Made by a program: the position numbers and the translations under genes. Positions 18,169-25,776 of a DNA stretch of 35,811 nt are shown piece by piece. The notes under the pieces were generated by a model. It searched no databases. It was not told the origin of the DNA and saw nothing but the letters and a program-made list of their open reading frames with translations. Source of the stretch: JBDTMT01 sp033764095 (lineage in GTDB: Bacteria > Desulfobacterota > Binatia > HRBIN30 > CADEER01); contig JANRJF010000192.1 in assembly GCA_033764095.1 (NCBI GenBank), positions 1-35,811 of the forward strand, written 5' to 3'. Numbering within the stretch: position 1 is the stretch's first letter; each line of letters begins with the position of its first letter.

Positions 18169-20130
18169 TCAGTCCGACACGTCTTTGAACGTCACCCCGT
18201 CGTTCTGCTTGAACGGCGCGCTGAAGGTCGCCCCCCAGCAGGTGGCGTCGGCGGCGTGGATGAGCTGCACGTCGATCGGGCCGCTCAGCGCGGAGACGTT
18301 CGGCATGCTCAGGCTGGTGCCGCGGCCGATGTAGCCGATCTTCGCCTGGCCGGCGCTGCCGGCGCGCAGCTGGACCTTCAACGCGCCGTACGGGCTGGCG
18401 GTCTTGTCCTTCTGCTTGTAGCCGGCCGGCTGGTCCTCCCACTCGGCGCCGGCCTCGGCGATGCTGCTGCCGACCAGCGTGCCGCCGTCGTAGATGCACA
18501 GCGCGTAGTGGTCGGTGGTGAGCGGACTGCCGAAATCGGGCTTGGCGGTGGCGGCGCCCTTGGTCCACTTCCAGATCAGCTTGTCGTGCGCGTCGTTGCT
18601 CTCGTCCTTCAGCTTGAGCTTCGACTTGCCGCTGGCGAGCGGCGCGCGGCAGGTCGCCGACGGCGCCGGCGGGCAGGGCAGCACCGGCAGCGGCGCGTTG
18701 AGCATCAGCTTCACCACGTCGGCGATCTCGTCGGTGAGCGCCAGGTCGAGGTCGCCGTCGTTGTCGAGGTCGACGAGAATCGAGCAGGACGGGTTGGCGA
18801 CCGCCTCGATCTCCTGGTGGAAGTTGAACGAGCCGCTGCCGTCGTTGGTGAAGACGCGCCAGAACTGGCCCCAGTAGCTCGACACCACCATGTCGATGGT
18901 GCCGTTGCCGTCGAGGTCGCCGAGGTCGACCGAGGGGACGTGGAAGCCGATCGGGATCAGCGTCGGCGGATCGAAGGTGCCGTCGCCGTTGCCCTGCAGC
19001 ACGCCGATGGTGCCGTCGAAGCTGTTGGCGGCGGCGACGTCGAGTTTGCCGTCGCCGTTGATGTCGCCGCTCACCACCACCCAGGTGGCGCCGCCGGTGC
19101 TCTGCGCCGCGGCGGGGCTGAAGGTGCCGTTGCCGTTGCCGAGCAGGGCGCGCAGCTGGTGGCCGTCGTTGCCGGCGACCACCAGGTCGGCGATGCCGTC
19201 GTTGTTCACGTCGCCGGCGAGCAGTCCGTACTCGCCGTCGACGCCGCCGTCGAACAGCGTCGCGGCGCCGAAGACGCCGCTGCCGTTGTTGAGCGTCAGC
19301 GCCAGCTGGTTGCCGCCGCGGCAGGCGTCGACCACGTCGGGATCGGCGTCGCCGTCGACGTCGAGCACCGCGACGCCGTGCGCCTCGCCGCAGGTCGGCA
19401 CCTGCTGCGGCGTCGCGAAGGTGCCGTCGCCGTTGCCGCGCGCGATCCACAGGCCGTTCTCGGCGGTGGAGGAGACAGCGATGTCGATCCTGCCGTCGTT
19501 GTCGAAGTCGCCCGGCTCGTTGGGGCTCGACTCGACGCCGACCGCCAGCGGCGGTTGCAGGAACGGAAAGACCTTGCCGCTGCCGTCGGCGCGGTTCATC
19601 AGCACGCGCAGGTCGGCGCTGACCTCGTTGACCGTGGTGAGGTCGGCGTACTGGTCGTTGTTCAGGTCGGCCGCCATGGCGCCGTAGATGCGCGTCTGCG
19701 GCGAGCTGCCGAGGTTGGATACCGTGTCGACGAGCTCGAAATTGAGGCTCGCCGGCTGCGTGTCGATGGTGAACGAGAAGAAATAGCCGGCGCTGCGCAG
19801 CGCGGTGGCGTCGGCACCGACGATGCCGTGCGAGAGGTTGACCCACACCACCTCGCCGGCGGCGAACGCCTCGCTCGGCGTGATGGTGACCGTCTTGTTG
19901 GCGTTCGACAGCACGAAGCTGCCGCTCTTGGTGCCGGTGACGCGGCCGAAGATGCGGAAGGTCGAAGCGGTCAATGTCGCCGGGTTCACCGCCCGGTCGA
20001 AGGTCACCGCGATGCTGGCGTTCGCCGCGGCGCTGCCGTTGCCGATCGGCGTCGTCGCCGTCACCTGCATCTGCGCCGGCGCCGCGCCGGCCACGGCGAG
20101 CAGCGCGATTGCGATGGCTGTCCGTCTCAT
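18169..20130 (-). CDS. Secreted FG-GAP/VCBS beta-propeller protein
   Basis: 653 residues from ATG 20130, preceded by GGGGGGAACC; longer in-frame extensions lack a signal peptide. The signal peptide is MRRTAIAIALLAVAGAAPAQ. Residues 22-130 form a bacterial Ig-like domain (VTATTPIGNGSAAANASIAV). Then come seven FG-GAP repeats with Ca2+-loop motifs: ADLNNDQYADL, GDFDNDGRIDI, LDVDGDADPDV, GDVNNDGIADL, GDINGDGKLDV, GDLDGNGTIDM and VDLDNDGDLDL. Seven copies fit a seven-bladed propeller. The last about 150 residues are a separate domain (KLIWKWTKGAAT, HYALCIYDGGT, CWGATFSAPF) shared with two Cys-rich proteins further right. It is probably an extracellular ligand-binding or adhesion protein. Confidence 0.9.
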   Translation of the reverse strand: MRRTAIAIALLAVAGAAPAQMQVTATTPIGNGSAAANASIAVTFDRAVNPATLTASTFRIFGRVTGTKSGSFVLSNANKTVTITPSEAFAAGEVVWVNLSHGIVGADATALRSAGYFFSFTIDTQPASLNFELVDTVSNLGSSPQTRIYGAMAADLNNDQYADLTTVNEVSADLRVLMNRADGSGKVFPFLQPPLAVGVESSPNEPGDFDNDGRIDIAVSSTAENGLWIARGNGDGTFATPQQVPTCGEAHGVAVLDVDGDADPDVVDACRGGNQLALTLNNGSGVFGAATLFDGGVDGEYGLLAGDVNNDGIADLVVAGNDGHQLRALLGNGNGTFSPAAAQSTGGATWVVVSGDINGDGKLDVAAANSFDGTIGVLQGNGDGTFDPPTLIPIGFHVPSVDLGDLDGNGTIDMVVSSYWGQFWRVFTNDGSGSFNFHQEIEAVANPSCSILVDLDNDGDLDLALTDEIADVVKLMLNAPLPVLPCPPAPSATCRAPLASGKSKLKLKDESNDAHDKLIWKWTKGAATAKPDFGSPLTTDHYALCIYDGGTLVGSSIAEAGAEWEDQPAGYKQKDKTASPYGALKVQLRAGSAGQAKIGYIGRGTSLSMPNVSALSGPIDVQLIHAADATCWGATFSAPFKQNDGVTFKDVSD

Positions 20131-20261
20131 GGTTCCCCCCGGAAGACCTCGCCAGCCGTAGCACAGCGGTGTTGCAAAGCCCCAGAACAATCGGGAGCAG
20201 CCCTCGAGGGCCGTGGCGCGGGACAGGAGTCCGCGCCACTTCGCCATGAAGAGTACAGAAA

Positions 20262-20418
20262 GAATTCACCACAGAGGCACAGAGTCCCAGCGATGACTGC
20301 CGCAGTTCCGCACAGGGACATCCCTGTGAAGCCATCAACAAAGGGGTGTTGGAAAAACCTGCCTGATCTCGCAGGAGACCCCTTTTCTCTGTGCTCTCTG
20401 TGCCTCTGTGGTGAATTC
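20262..20418. repeat. Inverted repeat with CACAGAG-word arms (element E)
   Basis: The outer arms 20262-20284 and 20396-20418 are perfect 23-nt reverse complements beginning with an EcoRI-like GAATTC. They contain the words CACAGAGG and CACAGAG; the right arm carries further copies inward that the left arm lacks. The 111-nt interior holds its own perfect hairpin, CACAGGGA-CA-TCCCTGTG (20311-20328). The element sits in the 318-nt gap (20131-20448) between two same-strand genes. The rest of that gap holds only a G-tract leader next to the FG-GAP start and nothing else recognised. Its base composition is far less GC-rich than the surroundings. Confidence 0.9.
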
Positions 20419-20448
20419 GTCTGTCGCCTCGAGGTTGGTTCAGTGCGC

Positions 20449-21525
20449 TCAGCGCAGCAGTGCCGCGTCGAGGTAGAGATAGCGCGATGGGGTCGGGCAG
20501 CCGTTGGGGGCGCCGGGGCCGTTCTCCTCGTCGCCGTCGACCAGCAGGAAGGCGCCGCCGCTGGCGTCGAAGGCGATCGCCTCGGAGAACGGTGGCAGCG
20601 CCGCGATCACCCGCGCGGCGCGCAGCGCGGCGCCGTCCTGCACGGCGCCGAGCGGCACGCGCCAGAGCACGCCGTTCTGCATCAGGTCGGCGGACGGGCC
20701 GGAGAGGATCCACAACCAGTCACCGGCAACCGCCAGGTCGCGCACGCCGTCGCCGCCCAGGTCGACGGTCGCGACGGCGTCGAAGCGCAGCGCGTCGCCG
20801 GGCGCCAGGCGCAGCAGCACGGCGCGACCGTCGAGCCGCGGTCCGCGCAGCCCGAACCAGACGCGCGCCGCGTCGCCGGCACCGATCGCCGCGACGCCCT
20901 CGACGTTGATGCCGCGCGCGCAGTCTTCGCGCGTGTGCTCGGCGGCGGCCTGCCCGGCGGCGATCTCGGCGCACAGACGCGCCGCGCTCGGCTGCGCCGC
21001 GGCGCCCGGCACGATCAGCTCGCGGCTGCAGGCCGCCGGGGCGAGCAGGCGCTGCCATTCGGCGAGCGCCGTGCGCGTCACGCGGCCGACCAGCGCGTCG
21101 CCGTCGCGCGCGAACAGACCGAAGGCCAGCCGATCGGCGTCGAGCGTGCAGCGCGGCGCGCGCTTGTCCCACGAGCGGCGGCTGTGCGAGCCGACGACGA
21201 ACACGCGCGCTCCGACCCCCGCCAGGCCCTCGGCGTCCTTGATGCCGGTCGCTCCGCCGGCGTCGCGCAGCGGCACGGGCCGCTGTCCACGCAGTTGTCG
21301 GCCGGCGATCTCGAACTCGAAGAGCGCGCCGCGCCGTTCGTTGTCGGCCACCAGCAGGCACTGTCCGGCGCCGCGCTCGCACGCCACGACGACTGCGCCC
21401 GACGCCTCGCAGACCGGCGCCGCCCCCAACACGTCGGTCGCCGGCGGTTCGGCTGGCGGCGCGACTCGCGCCGCGCAGGCGCTGAGCAGGAGTGGGCCGA
21501 CCAGCAGGGCGAGGCGCCATCGCAT
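20449..21525 (-). CDS. DUF3616-like lipoprotein
   Basis: 358 residues from ATG 21525 (MRWRLALLVGPLLLSACAAR). The start is chosen because it gives a lipoprotein signal peptide with lipobox LLSAC, so the mature protein would be lipid-anchored with Cys at about residue 17. The body has the DUF3616 look: DAEGLAGVGARVFVVGSHSR, then INVEGVAAIGAGDAARVWFG, then LRGPRLDGRAVLLRLAPGD, and a C-terminal FSEAIAFDASGGAFLLVDGD. Repeats of this kind probably form a beta-propeller. The function of the family is unknown. It lies on the same strand as the FG-GAP gene, separated by element E. Confidence 0.82.
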   Translation of the reverse strand: MRWRLALLVGPLLLSACAARVAPPAEPPATDVLGAAPVCEASGAVVVACERGAGQCLLVADNERRGALFEFEIAGRQLRGQRPVPLRDAGGATGIKDAEGLAGVGARVFVVGSHSRRSWDKRAPRCTLDADRLAFGLFARDGDALVGRVTRTALAEWQRLLAPAACSRELIVPGAAAQPSAARLCAEIAAGQAAAEHTREDCARGINVEGVAAIGAGDAARVWFGLRGPRLDGRAVLLRLAPGDALRFDAVATVDLGGDGVRDLAVAGDWLWILSGPSADLMQNGVLWRVPLGAVQDGAALRAARVIAALPPFSEAIAFDASGGAFLLVDGDEENGPGAPNGCPTPSRYLYLDAALLR

Positions 21526-21626
21526 CGCCTGGCTGCTAACCGGCGCGCGTTCGCCAGGCAACTGTCACTCTTGACCGGGCCGGCGGTTCGGGCGAAGCGG
21601 TCGCTTCGCTCACAGGGAGGACCTGC

Positions 21627-21749
21627 ATGCCGTTGGTGCGCATCACCCATCCGCGCGGCGTCGTGGCGCCGGAACAGCAGGCGCTGCTCGCCGCGACGCT
21701 GGCCGCGGTCGTCGCTGAGCCGCGGCCGGCGCGGCGTGCGAGGCGGTGA
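21627..21749 (+). CDS. Truncated tautomerase-like small protein
   Basis: 40 residues starting MPLVRITHPRGVVAPEQQAL. The Pro directly after the start and the following strand and helix resemble the N-terminus of 4-oxalocrotonate-type tautomerases, which use Pro1 as catalytic base and are normally about 60 residues or more. Here the homologous part ends after one helix (LLAATLAAVVAE) and is followed by an Arg-rich tail. The stop overlaps the next gene's start (TGATG), so it is coupled to the DJ-1/PfpI gene. Shine-Dalgarno GGGAGG lies just upstream. It could be a degraded gene kept as a leader cistron. The family call rests on the N-terminal pattern only. Confidence 0.55.
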   Translation: MPLVRITHPRGVVAPEQQALLAATLAAVVAEPRPARRARR

Positions 21750-22498
21750 TGGCGACGGTGCTGGTGCCGATTCCGAGCACCGACTTCGACCCGACCGAGA
21801 CGGCGGTGCCGTGGGCGATCCTGCGCGCCGCCGGCCACCGCGTCTGCTTCGCGACGCCGGACGGCCGCGTCGGCGCCGCCGACGACCGCATGGTGAACGG
21901 CACCGGTCTCGGCCCGCTCGCGCCGCTGCTGCGCGCCGACACCAACGGCCGCGCCGCCTACGCCGAGCTGCGCCACAGTCCCGAGTTCGGCGCGCCGCTG
22001 CGCTGGGACGGGCTCGGCGCGGCGCCCTACGACGCGCTGCTGCTACCCGGCGGGCACGCGCCGGGCATGAAGTCGTACCTGGAGTCGCCCGCGGTGCAGG
22101 CGCAGGTGAGCGCCTGCTTCGCCGCCGGCAAGCCGGTCGGCGCCATCTGTCACGGCGTGCTGGTCGCGGCGCGCGCGCGCAGCGACAGCGGCCGCTCGGT
22201 GCTGCACGGGCGGCGCACCACCGCGCTGATCAAGCGTATGGAGCTGAGCGCCTGGGCGCTGACCTGCGCCTGGCTGGGCAACTACTACCGCACCTATCCG
22301 CTGCCGGTGGAGGACGAGGTCGGCGCGGCGCTGGCGACGCGCGACGACTTCCTGCGCGGGCCAATGAGCCTGACCCGCGACAGCCCGACCAACCTCGCCG
22401 CCGGCTTCACCGTGCGCGACGGCGCCTATCTCTCGGCGCGCTGGCCGGGCGACGCGCACCGCTTCGGCCACGACTTCGCCGCGCTGCTCGCCGCCTGA
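21749..22498 (+). CDS. DJ-1/PfpI (class I glutamine amidotransferase-like) protein
   Basis: 249 residues with no signal peptide. Motifs of the DJ-1/PfpI superfamily are YDALLLPGGHAPGMKSYLES (about residues 94-113) and the nucleophile elbow GAICHGVLVAAR with Cys134-His135. Near the N-terminus, DPTETAVPWAILRAAGHRVC carries the usual Glu. Members include chaperones, glyoxalases and proteases, and the activity here cannot be told. ATG 21749 overlaps the stop of the tautomerase-like cistron; a GTG one codon earlier is also possible. It is followed after 28 nt by the NTF2-like gene. Confidence 0.9.
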   Translation: MATVLVPIPSTDFDPTETAVPWAILRAAGHRVCFATPDGRVGAADDRMVNGTGLGPLAPLLRADTNGRAAYAELRHSPEFGAPLRWDGLGAAPYDALLLPGGHAPGMKSYLESPAVQAQVSACFAAGKPVGAICHGVLVAARARSDSGRSVLHGRRTTALIKRMELSAWALTCAWLGNYYRTYPLPVEDEVGAALATRDDFLRGPMSLTRDSPTNLAAGFTVRDGAYLSARWPGDAHRFGHDFAALLAA

Positions 22499-22526
22499 GC
22501 GACGCCCGTTCAGACAGGAGACTCGC

Positions 22527-22922
22527 ATGAGCCCCACCGAACGCCCCAACGTCGTCCTGGTGCGCAGCATCTACGACGCCTTTGCCCGGCGCGACGTGCC
22601 CGCCGTGTTCGCGCTGTTCGACGAGGACATCGCCATCGACCAGTCGCGCGAGGTGCCGTGGGGCGGCGCCTATCGCGGTCGCGAGCAGGCGCTGCAGTTC
22701 TTCGCCGCGCTGACCGGCAACATCACCTCGCGCGTCGTGCTGGAGCGCTGCATCGACGCCGGCGACCACGTCGTCGCCATCGGCCGTACGCAGGGTACGG
22801 TCAACGCCACCGGCCGCGCCTTCGACGTGCCGGTGGCGCACGTCTGGCACCTGCGCGAGGGCCGTGTCCTCTCGGTGCAGTTCTGCATCGACAACCCGAC
22901 CATGCGCGCGGCGCTCGACTGA
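22527..22922 (+). CDS. NTF2-like (SnoaL/ketosteroid isomerase-type) protein
   Basis: 131 residues, the normal length for a single NTF2-like cone. It begins VVLVRSIYDAFARRDVPAVF (helix 1), then LFDEDIAIDQSREVPWGGAY and RGREQALQFFAAL, ending AHVWHLREGRVLSVQFCIDN. This is the SnoaL-like polyketide cyclase/isomerase pattern; many such proteins bind small hydrophobic ligands. There is a good Shine-Dalgarno, ACAGGAGA. It is part of a closely spaced same-strand run (28 nt from the previous gene, 18 nt to the next). The substrate is unknown. Confidence 0.88.
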   Translation: MSPTERPNVVLVRSIYDAFARRDVPAVFALFDEDIAIDQSREVPWGGAYRGREQALQFFAALTGNITSRVVLERCIDAGDHVVAIGRTQGTVNATGRAFDVPVAHVWHLREGRVLSVQFCIDNPTMRAALD

Positions 22923-22940
22923 GCGCACGCCGCGCCCGGC

Positions 22941-23456
22941 ATGAGCAAGGCGTTCACCAAGGACGACGGCTGGGAAGAGCCGGTGGTGGCGCCGCGTGCG
23001 CCGCTGCCCGACGGGGTGCCGAACTACGTCACGCCGCGCGGGCTGAGGCTGCTGCGCGCCGAGCTGGCGGAGCTGGAGGCGCAGCGCCAGGCGATCGCCG
23101 CCGCCGGCGGCGACGAGTTGGAACAGCGCCGCCGCACGGCGATCGTCGGCCGCCGTCTGAGCGAGCTGGGCGCCCGCCTCGCCAGCGCCCAGGTGGTCGA
23201 CCCCGCGCAGCAGGCGCACGAGCTGGTGCGCTTCGGCGCCACGGTGCGCCTGCGCGGGCTGGACGACGAGCGTGAGCGCACGCTGACCATCGTCGGCGTC
23301 GACGAGGCCGACCCGGCGCACGGCCGCGTCGCCTTCACCGCCCCGCTCGCCCGCGCGCTGATCGGTCGCGCCGTCGGCGAGACGGTGTCCTTCGCCACCG
23401 CGCGCGGCGAGGACGAGCTCGAAGTGCTGGCGATCAGCTACGGCGAAACGGAGTGA
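22941..23456 (+). CDS. GreA/GreB-type transcription elongation factor
   Basis: 171 residues. The N-terminus MSKAFTKDDGWEEP is typical of GreB-type proteins. Next come PNYVTPRGLRLLRAELAELE and a coiled-coil finger (about 33-85) with acidic tip residues (GGDELEQRR), then the C-terminal FKBP-like domain from about 98 (VRFGATVRLRGLDDERERTL, ALIGRAVGETVSF). Such factors enter the secondary channel of RNA polymerase and stimulate transcript cleavage. The tip here differs from the classic DxxEN pattern, so full cleavage activity is not certain. Its stop overlaps a possible GTG start of the next gene. Confidence 0.88.
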   Translation: MSKAFTKDDGWEEPVVAPRAPLPDGVPNYVTPRGLRLLRAELAELEAQRQAIAAAGGDELEQRRRTAIVGRRLSELGARLASAQVVDPAQQAHELVRFGATVRLRGLDDERERTLTIVGVDEADPAHGRVAFTAPLARALIGRAVGETVSFATARGEDELEVLAISYGETE

Positions 23457-23458
23457 CG

Positions 23459-23890
23459 ATGCGCGAGCGTGCGGCGACGCGGCTGGTGCTGAACGGTCTG
23501 CTGGTGTTCTTCGCTGGCCTGCTCGCCGGCCTGCCGTTCGGCGCCGCGTTGGTCAACGGCTGGGGCGACGACGTGGTGCGCGCCTGGAAGCTGGCCCACC
23601 TCGAGGGCCTGCAGAACGGCGTCCTGCTGCTGGCGCTGGCCGGCGCGTCGCGCTGGATGGCGCTCGGCGAACGCGGCGAACGCGTCGTGCTGTGGGGCGC
23701 CGTGCTCGCCGCCTGGGGCAACGTCATCGGCGCGCTGCTCGCTGCGCTCAGCGGTCAGCGCGGCCTGGCGCCGCAGGGGCCGCTGTCCAACTGGCTGGTG
23801 TTTCTCGCCTTCATGTTCGGCATGTGGGGGGTTCTGATCGCCGTTCCGGTCGCCGCCGCCGGCGCCTGGCGGCACCTGCGCCGGCTCTGA
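23459..23890 (+). CDS. Styrene-oxide-isomerase-like membrane protein
   Basis: 143 residues, four transmembrane helices. The first is VLNGLLVFFAGLLAGLPFG. Helix 2 starts AWKLAHLEGLQNGVLLLALA with His47 and Asn53. Helix 3 is WGAVLAAWGNVIGALLAALS followed by GQRGL. Helix 4 is WLVFLAFMFGMWGVLIAVPV. The AHxxGxxNG motif and the WxN...RGL pattern resemble styrene oxide isomerase, a haem-b membrane enzyme that isomerises epoxides to aldehydes, with haem ligated by the helix-2 His. The similarity is judged by eye, so the activity is uncertain. It could act with the upstream DJ-1 and NTF2-like genes in lipophilic detoxification; this is inference. It is the last gene of the run. Confidence 0.55.
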   Translation: MRERAATRLVLNGLLVFFAGLLAGLPFGAALVNGWGDDVVRAWKLAHLEGLQNGVLLLALAGASRWMALGERGERVVLWGAVLAAWGNVIGALLAALSGQRGLAPQGPLSNWLVFLAFMFGMWGVLIAVPVAAAGAWRHLRRL

Positions 23891-24278
23891 TGGCCGGCGG
23901 CGCGGGAGGCCAGCCCGGCGATCCGGGTCGCCTCATTGGCAACGGCGCGGGCGCGTCGTCGTGCATCGCCGCGGCCGCGCGGCAGCGCGGCCGGCCGACA
24001 CCAGGTCGGCCGGCTACCCGGGCGGTGAAGTGAGGACGGCGGATTCAAAATTCGACCGACAGAGGTCTGCGGTCCGCACACGCGCGGATGATGCGGTCAA
24101 ACCCGGCGCCCAGGTAGCCGGCCGACCTGGTGTCGGCCGGCGGCGCGGCAGCGCCGCCGAGCGCGGTGGGCAGTGCCAGCACCACGTCTGGGTCTTGCGG
24201 TCGGCGAGAGCGCCGGCGCCGCAATCAAAGCGGCGCCTCAGCGCCGCGGGGCGCGATCGGATGCGCCGCGCCACTCGC
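23891..24278. other. 388-nt convergent intergenic region with hairpin cluster
   Basis: This gap lies between the convergent isomerase-like and amidohydrolase genes. It contains no credible gene. It holds at least five perfect hairpins (23972-23993, 23991-24013, 24118-24140, 24138-24159, 24230-24247) and an AT-richer core around 24040-24060. Another imperfect hairpin lies at 24054-24074 (8 bp with one bulge). The hairpins can act as terminators for both flanking genes, though T-tracts are absent. Confidence 0.8.
23972..24159. repeat. Mirror pair of GTAG-type REP-like hairpins
   Basis: 23991-24018 and 24113-24140 are perfect 28-nt reverse complements. Each contains a 9-bp hairpin CCGGCCGAC/GTCGGCCGG with a 5-nt loop, next to the tetranucleotide GTAG (24114-24117 on +; CTAC at 24014-24017 for the minus copy). 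GTAG followed by an imperfect palindrome is the layout of REP sequences served by RAYT transposases. Outside each copy is another perfect 9-bp GC hairpin with the same GGCA loop (23972-23993, 24138-24159). No RAYT gene is present here. Confidence 0.65.
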
Positions 24279-25661
24279 TCACGCGTTCCAGATGCGCAGG
24301 AAGTCGCGCCGCGTGCGCGGGCCGTAGGCCAGCAGGCTGCGCGTCGCTTCCGGGCCGCCGAGCGCCTGGCGCGCGGCGGACAAGCGATCGGCGTCGATGG
24401 CGCAGCGGCGCTCGCTCGGTTGGATGCGGTAGAGGCGCGCGGCGTTGAGGCCGAGGATGCGGCGCTTGGCGTGCTCGTCGAGCGCCGGATAGCCGAACTC
24501 CTCCTGCATCGCCGGCGGGATGGTGAGCGTCTTGAACGCCTGGATCTGCCATTGCGGTGAGCCCCACCAGATCGAGTCGGTGCCCCAGACGATGCGCTCC
24601 GGGCCGAGCGCCTTGAGCAGCGAGCCGACCAGATGCGCGGCCGACGCCGGACTCTCCAGGAAGGCGAGGGCGAAGGCGCTGCCGATCTCGGCGTGCACGT
24701 TGCGGCGGCCGCGGATGCTGTTCACGACGCCGAGGAACTCGCCGATGCCGACGCCCTGGAAGTAGCCGGAGTGGTAGGCGACGAACTCGAGGCGCGGCCA
24801 GTCGTACGACACCTTGGGCAGGTCGCGGCTCTGCACGTAGGTCTCGGCCATCTCGCCGAGCAGGCTGGGCAGGCCCTTGTGCACGTTGACGACGCGCAGG
24901 CCGAGGCGCGTCGCCTCCTCCAGCATCGGGTAGGCGACCTGCTCGTCGTCGAGCCACCAGGCGCCGTTGCCGGTGTAGCACTTGAGCGCCACCGCCCCGA
25001 GCTCGCGCACCTGGCGCTCGAGGCTGTCGAGCGCCGTCTGGCTGCCGGGCGGCGTGCGCGGATCGCACATCGCCTGGGACAGCGCGCGCGGCGAGCCGGC
25101 CAGCGCGTTCACCAGGTCGCGCGTCTGCGCCATGGTGTCGACCGGCAGCGGCACGCCGTTGGGGACGCCGCTGATCACGCCGACGGCGGTGTCGCTGTCG
25201 ACGAACACCTCCTTCACCATGTTGAGCTGCGAGAGGTGCTGCAGGCGCTCGTCCGCCGAGAGCTGTGGTTCGAGGAAGCGCAGGAAGGCGAGCAGTGGGG
25301 TGTTGTAGCGCTCCAGGTCGACATGGTGCAGCTGCACGTCGACGACGAAGTAGTCCTTGCTGAACAGCTCGCGCGCCGCCTGCGGATCGTCGCACTGCTC
25401 GGCGGTCACCGGCAGCACGGCGGCGTCGCCGCTTGCTGCGAGGCCGTGCACCTCGTTCAGCACCATGAACGCGGTGGCGGTGCCGGCGGCGGTGCGCAGG
25501 AACTGGCGCCGCGACAGGCCGAGGCGCGCCGCGCGGCGGTCGGCCTCCTCGATCAAGCGGTGATAGGCCGCGACCTGCGCCGGGCTCGGCGGCCGCGGGC
25601 ACCACTCGCCGTTGGAGACGTCGGAGAGCGGGAAGGGCAGCTCGTCGTCGGGCAGCGTCAT
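24279..25661 (-). CDS. Amidohydrolase-2 family metal-dependent hydrolase
   Basis: 460 residues. A twin-arginine-like motif, SRRQFLRTAAGTATAFMVLN, sits at about residue 50 after a long N-terminal region, so export by Tat is possible but the position is unusual. The TIM-barrel metal-hydrolase landmarks are VVDVQLHHVD (105-115), LKCYTGNGAWW (Lys, strand 4), VVNVHKGLPSL (His), EFVAYHSGYFQG (His) and RIVWGTDSIWWGSP (Asp). These fit amidohydrolase-2 enzymes, which hydrolyse or decarboxylate aromatic and other substrates. The substrate is unknown. The C-terminal DEHAKRRILGLNAARLY is a typical family ending. Start ATG 25659-25661; no leader gene is evident, and repeat element F lies directly upstream. 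Confidence 0.88.
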   Translation of the reverse strand: MTLPDDELPFPLSDVSNGEWCPRPPSPAQVAAYHRLIEEADRRAARLGLSRRQFLRTAAGTATAFMVLNEVHGLAASGDAAVLPVTAEQCDDPQAARELFSKDYFVVDVQLHHVDLERYNTPLLAFLRFLEPQLSADERLQHLSQLNMVKEVFVDSDTAVGVISGVPNGVPLPVDTMAQTRDLVNALAGSPRALSQAMCDPRTPPGSQTALDSLERQVRELGAVALKCYTGNGAWWLDDEQVAYPMLEEATRLGLRVVNVHKGLPSLLGEMAETYVQSRDLPKVSYDWPRLEFVAYHSGYFQGVGIGEFLGVVNSIRGRRNVHAEIGSAFALAFLESPASAAHLVGSLLKALGPERIVWGTDSIWWGSPQWQIQAFKTLTIPPAMQEEFGYPALDEHAKRRILGLNAARLYRIQPSERRCAIDADRLSAARQALGGPEATRSLLAYGPRTRRDFLRIWNA

Positions 25662-25673
25662 CCGGGCAAGTGG

Positions 25674-25776
25674 TGAGCGATGAGCGATGGGCGATGAGTG
25701 GATGATGGTAGGAGCAATTTCATCTGCACCTCTCCTCGTCTCCGGCAGTGTCGCTCATCGCTCATCGCTCATCGCT
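25674..25776. repeat. Inverted repeat with 7-nt word arms (element F)
   Basis: The arms are built from the 7-nt word GCGATGA. A 23-nt block at 25676-25698 and its inverted copy at 25754-25776 match at 22 of 23 positions; the loop is 55 nt. The right arm runs into the coding end of the dockerin-like propeller gene and supplies its stop (25762-25764). The left arm begins 12 nt upstream of the amidohydrolase start. Confidence 0.88.

Noticed and set aside
17707..22530. A 1607-codon open frame on the plus strand
   Set aside because: It runs antisense to the FG-GAP and DUF3616 genes and through element D and E. Its sequence is low-complexity Arg/Ala/Val/Gly without domains. High GC content removes stop codons, and the minus-strand genes have clear motifs.
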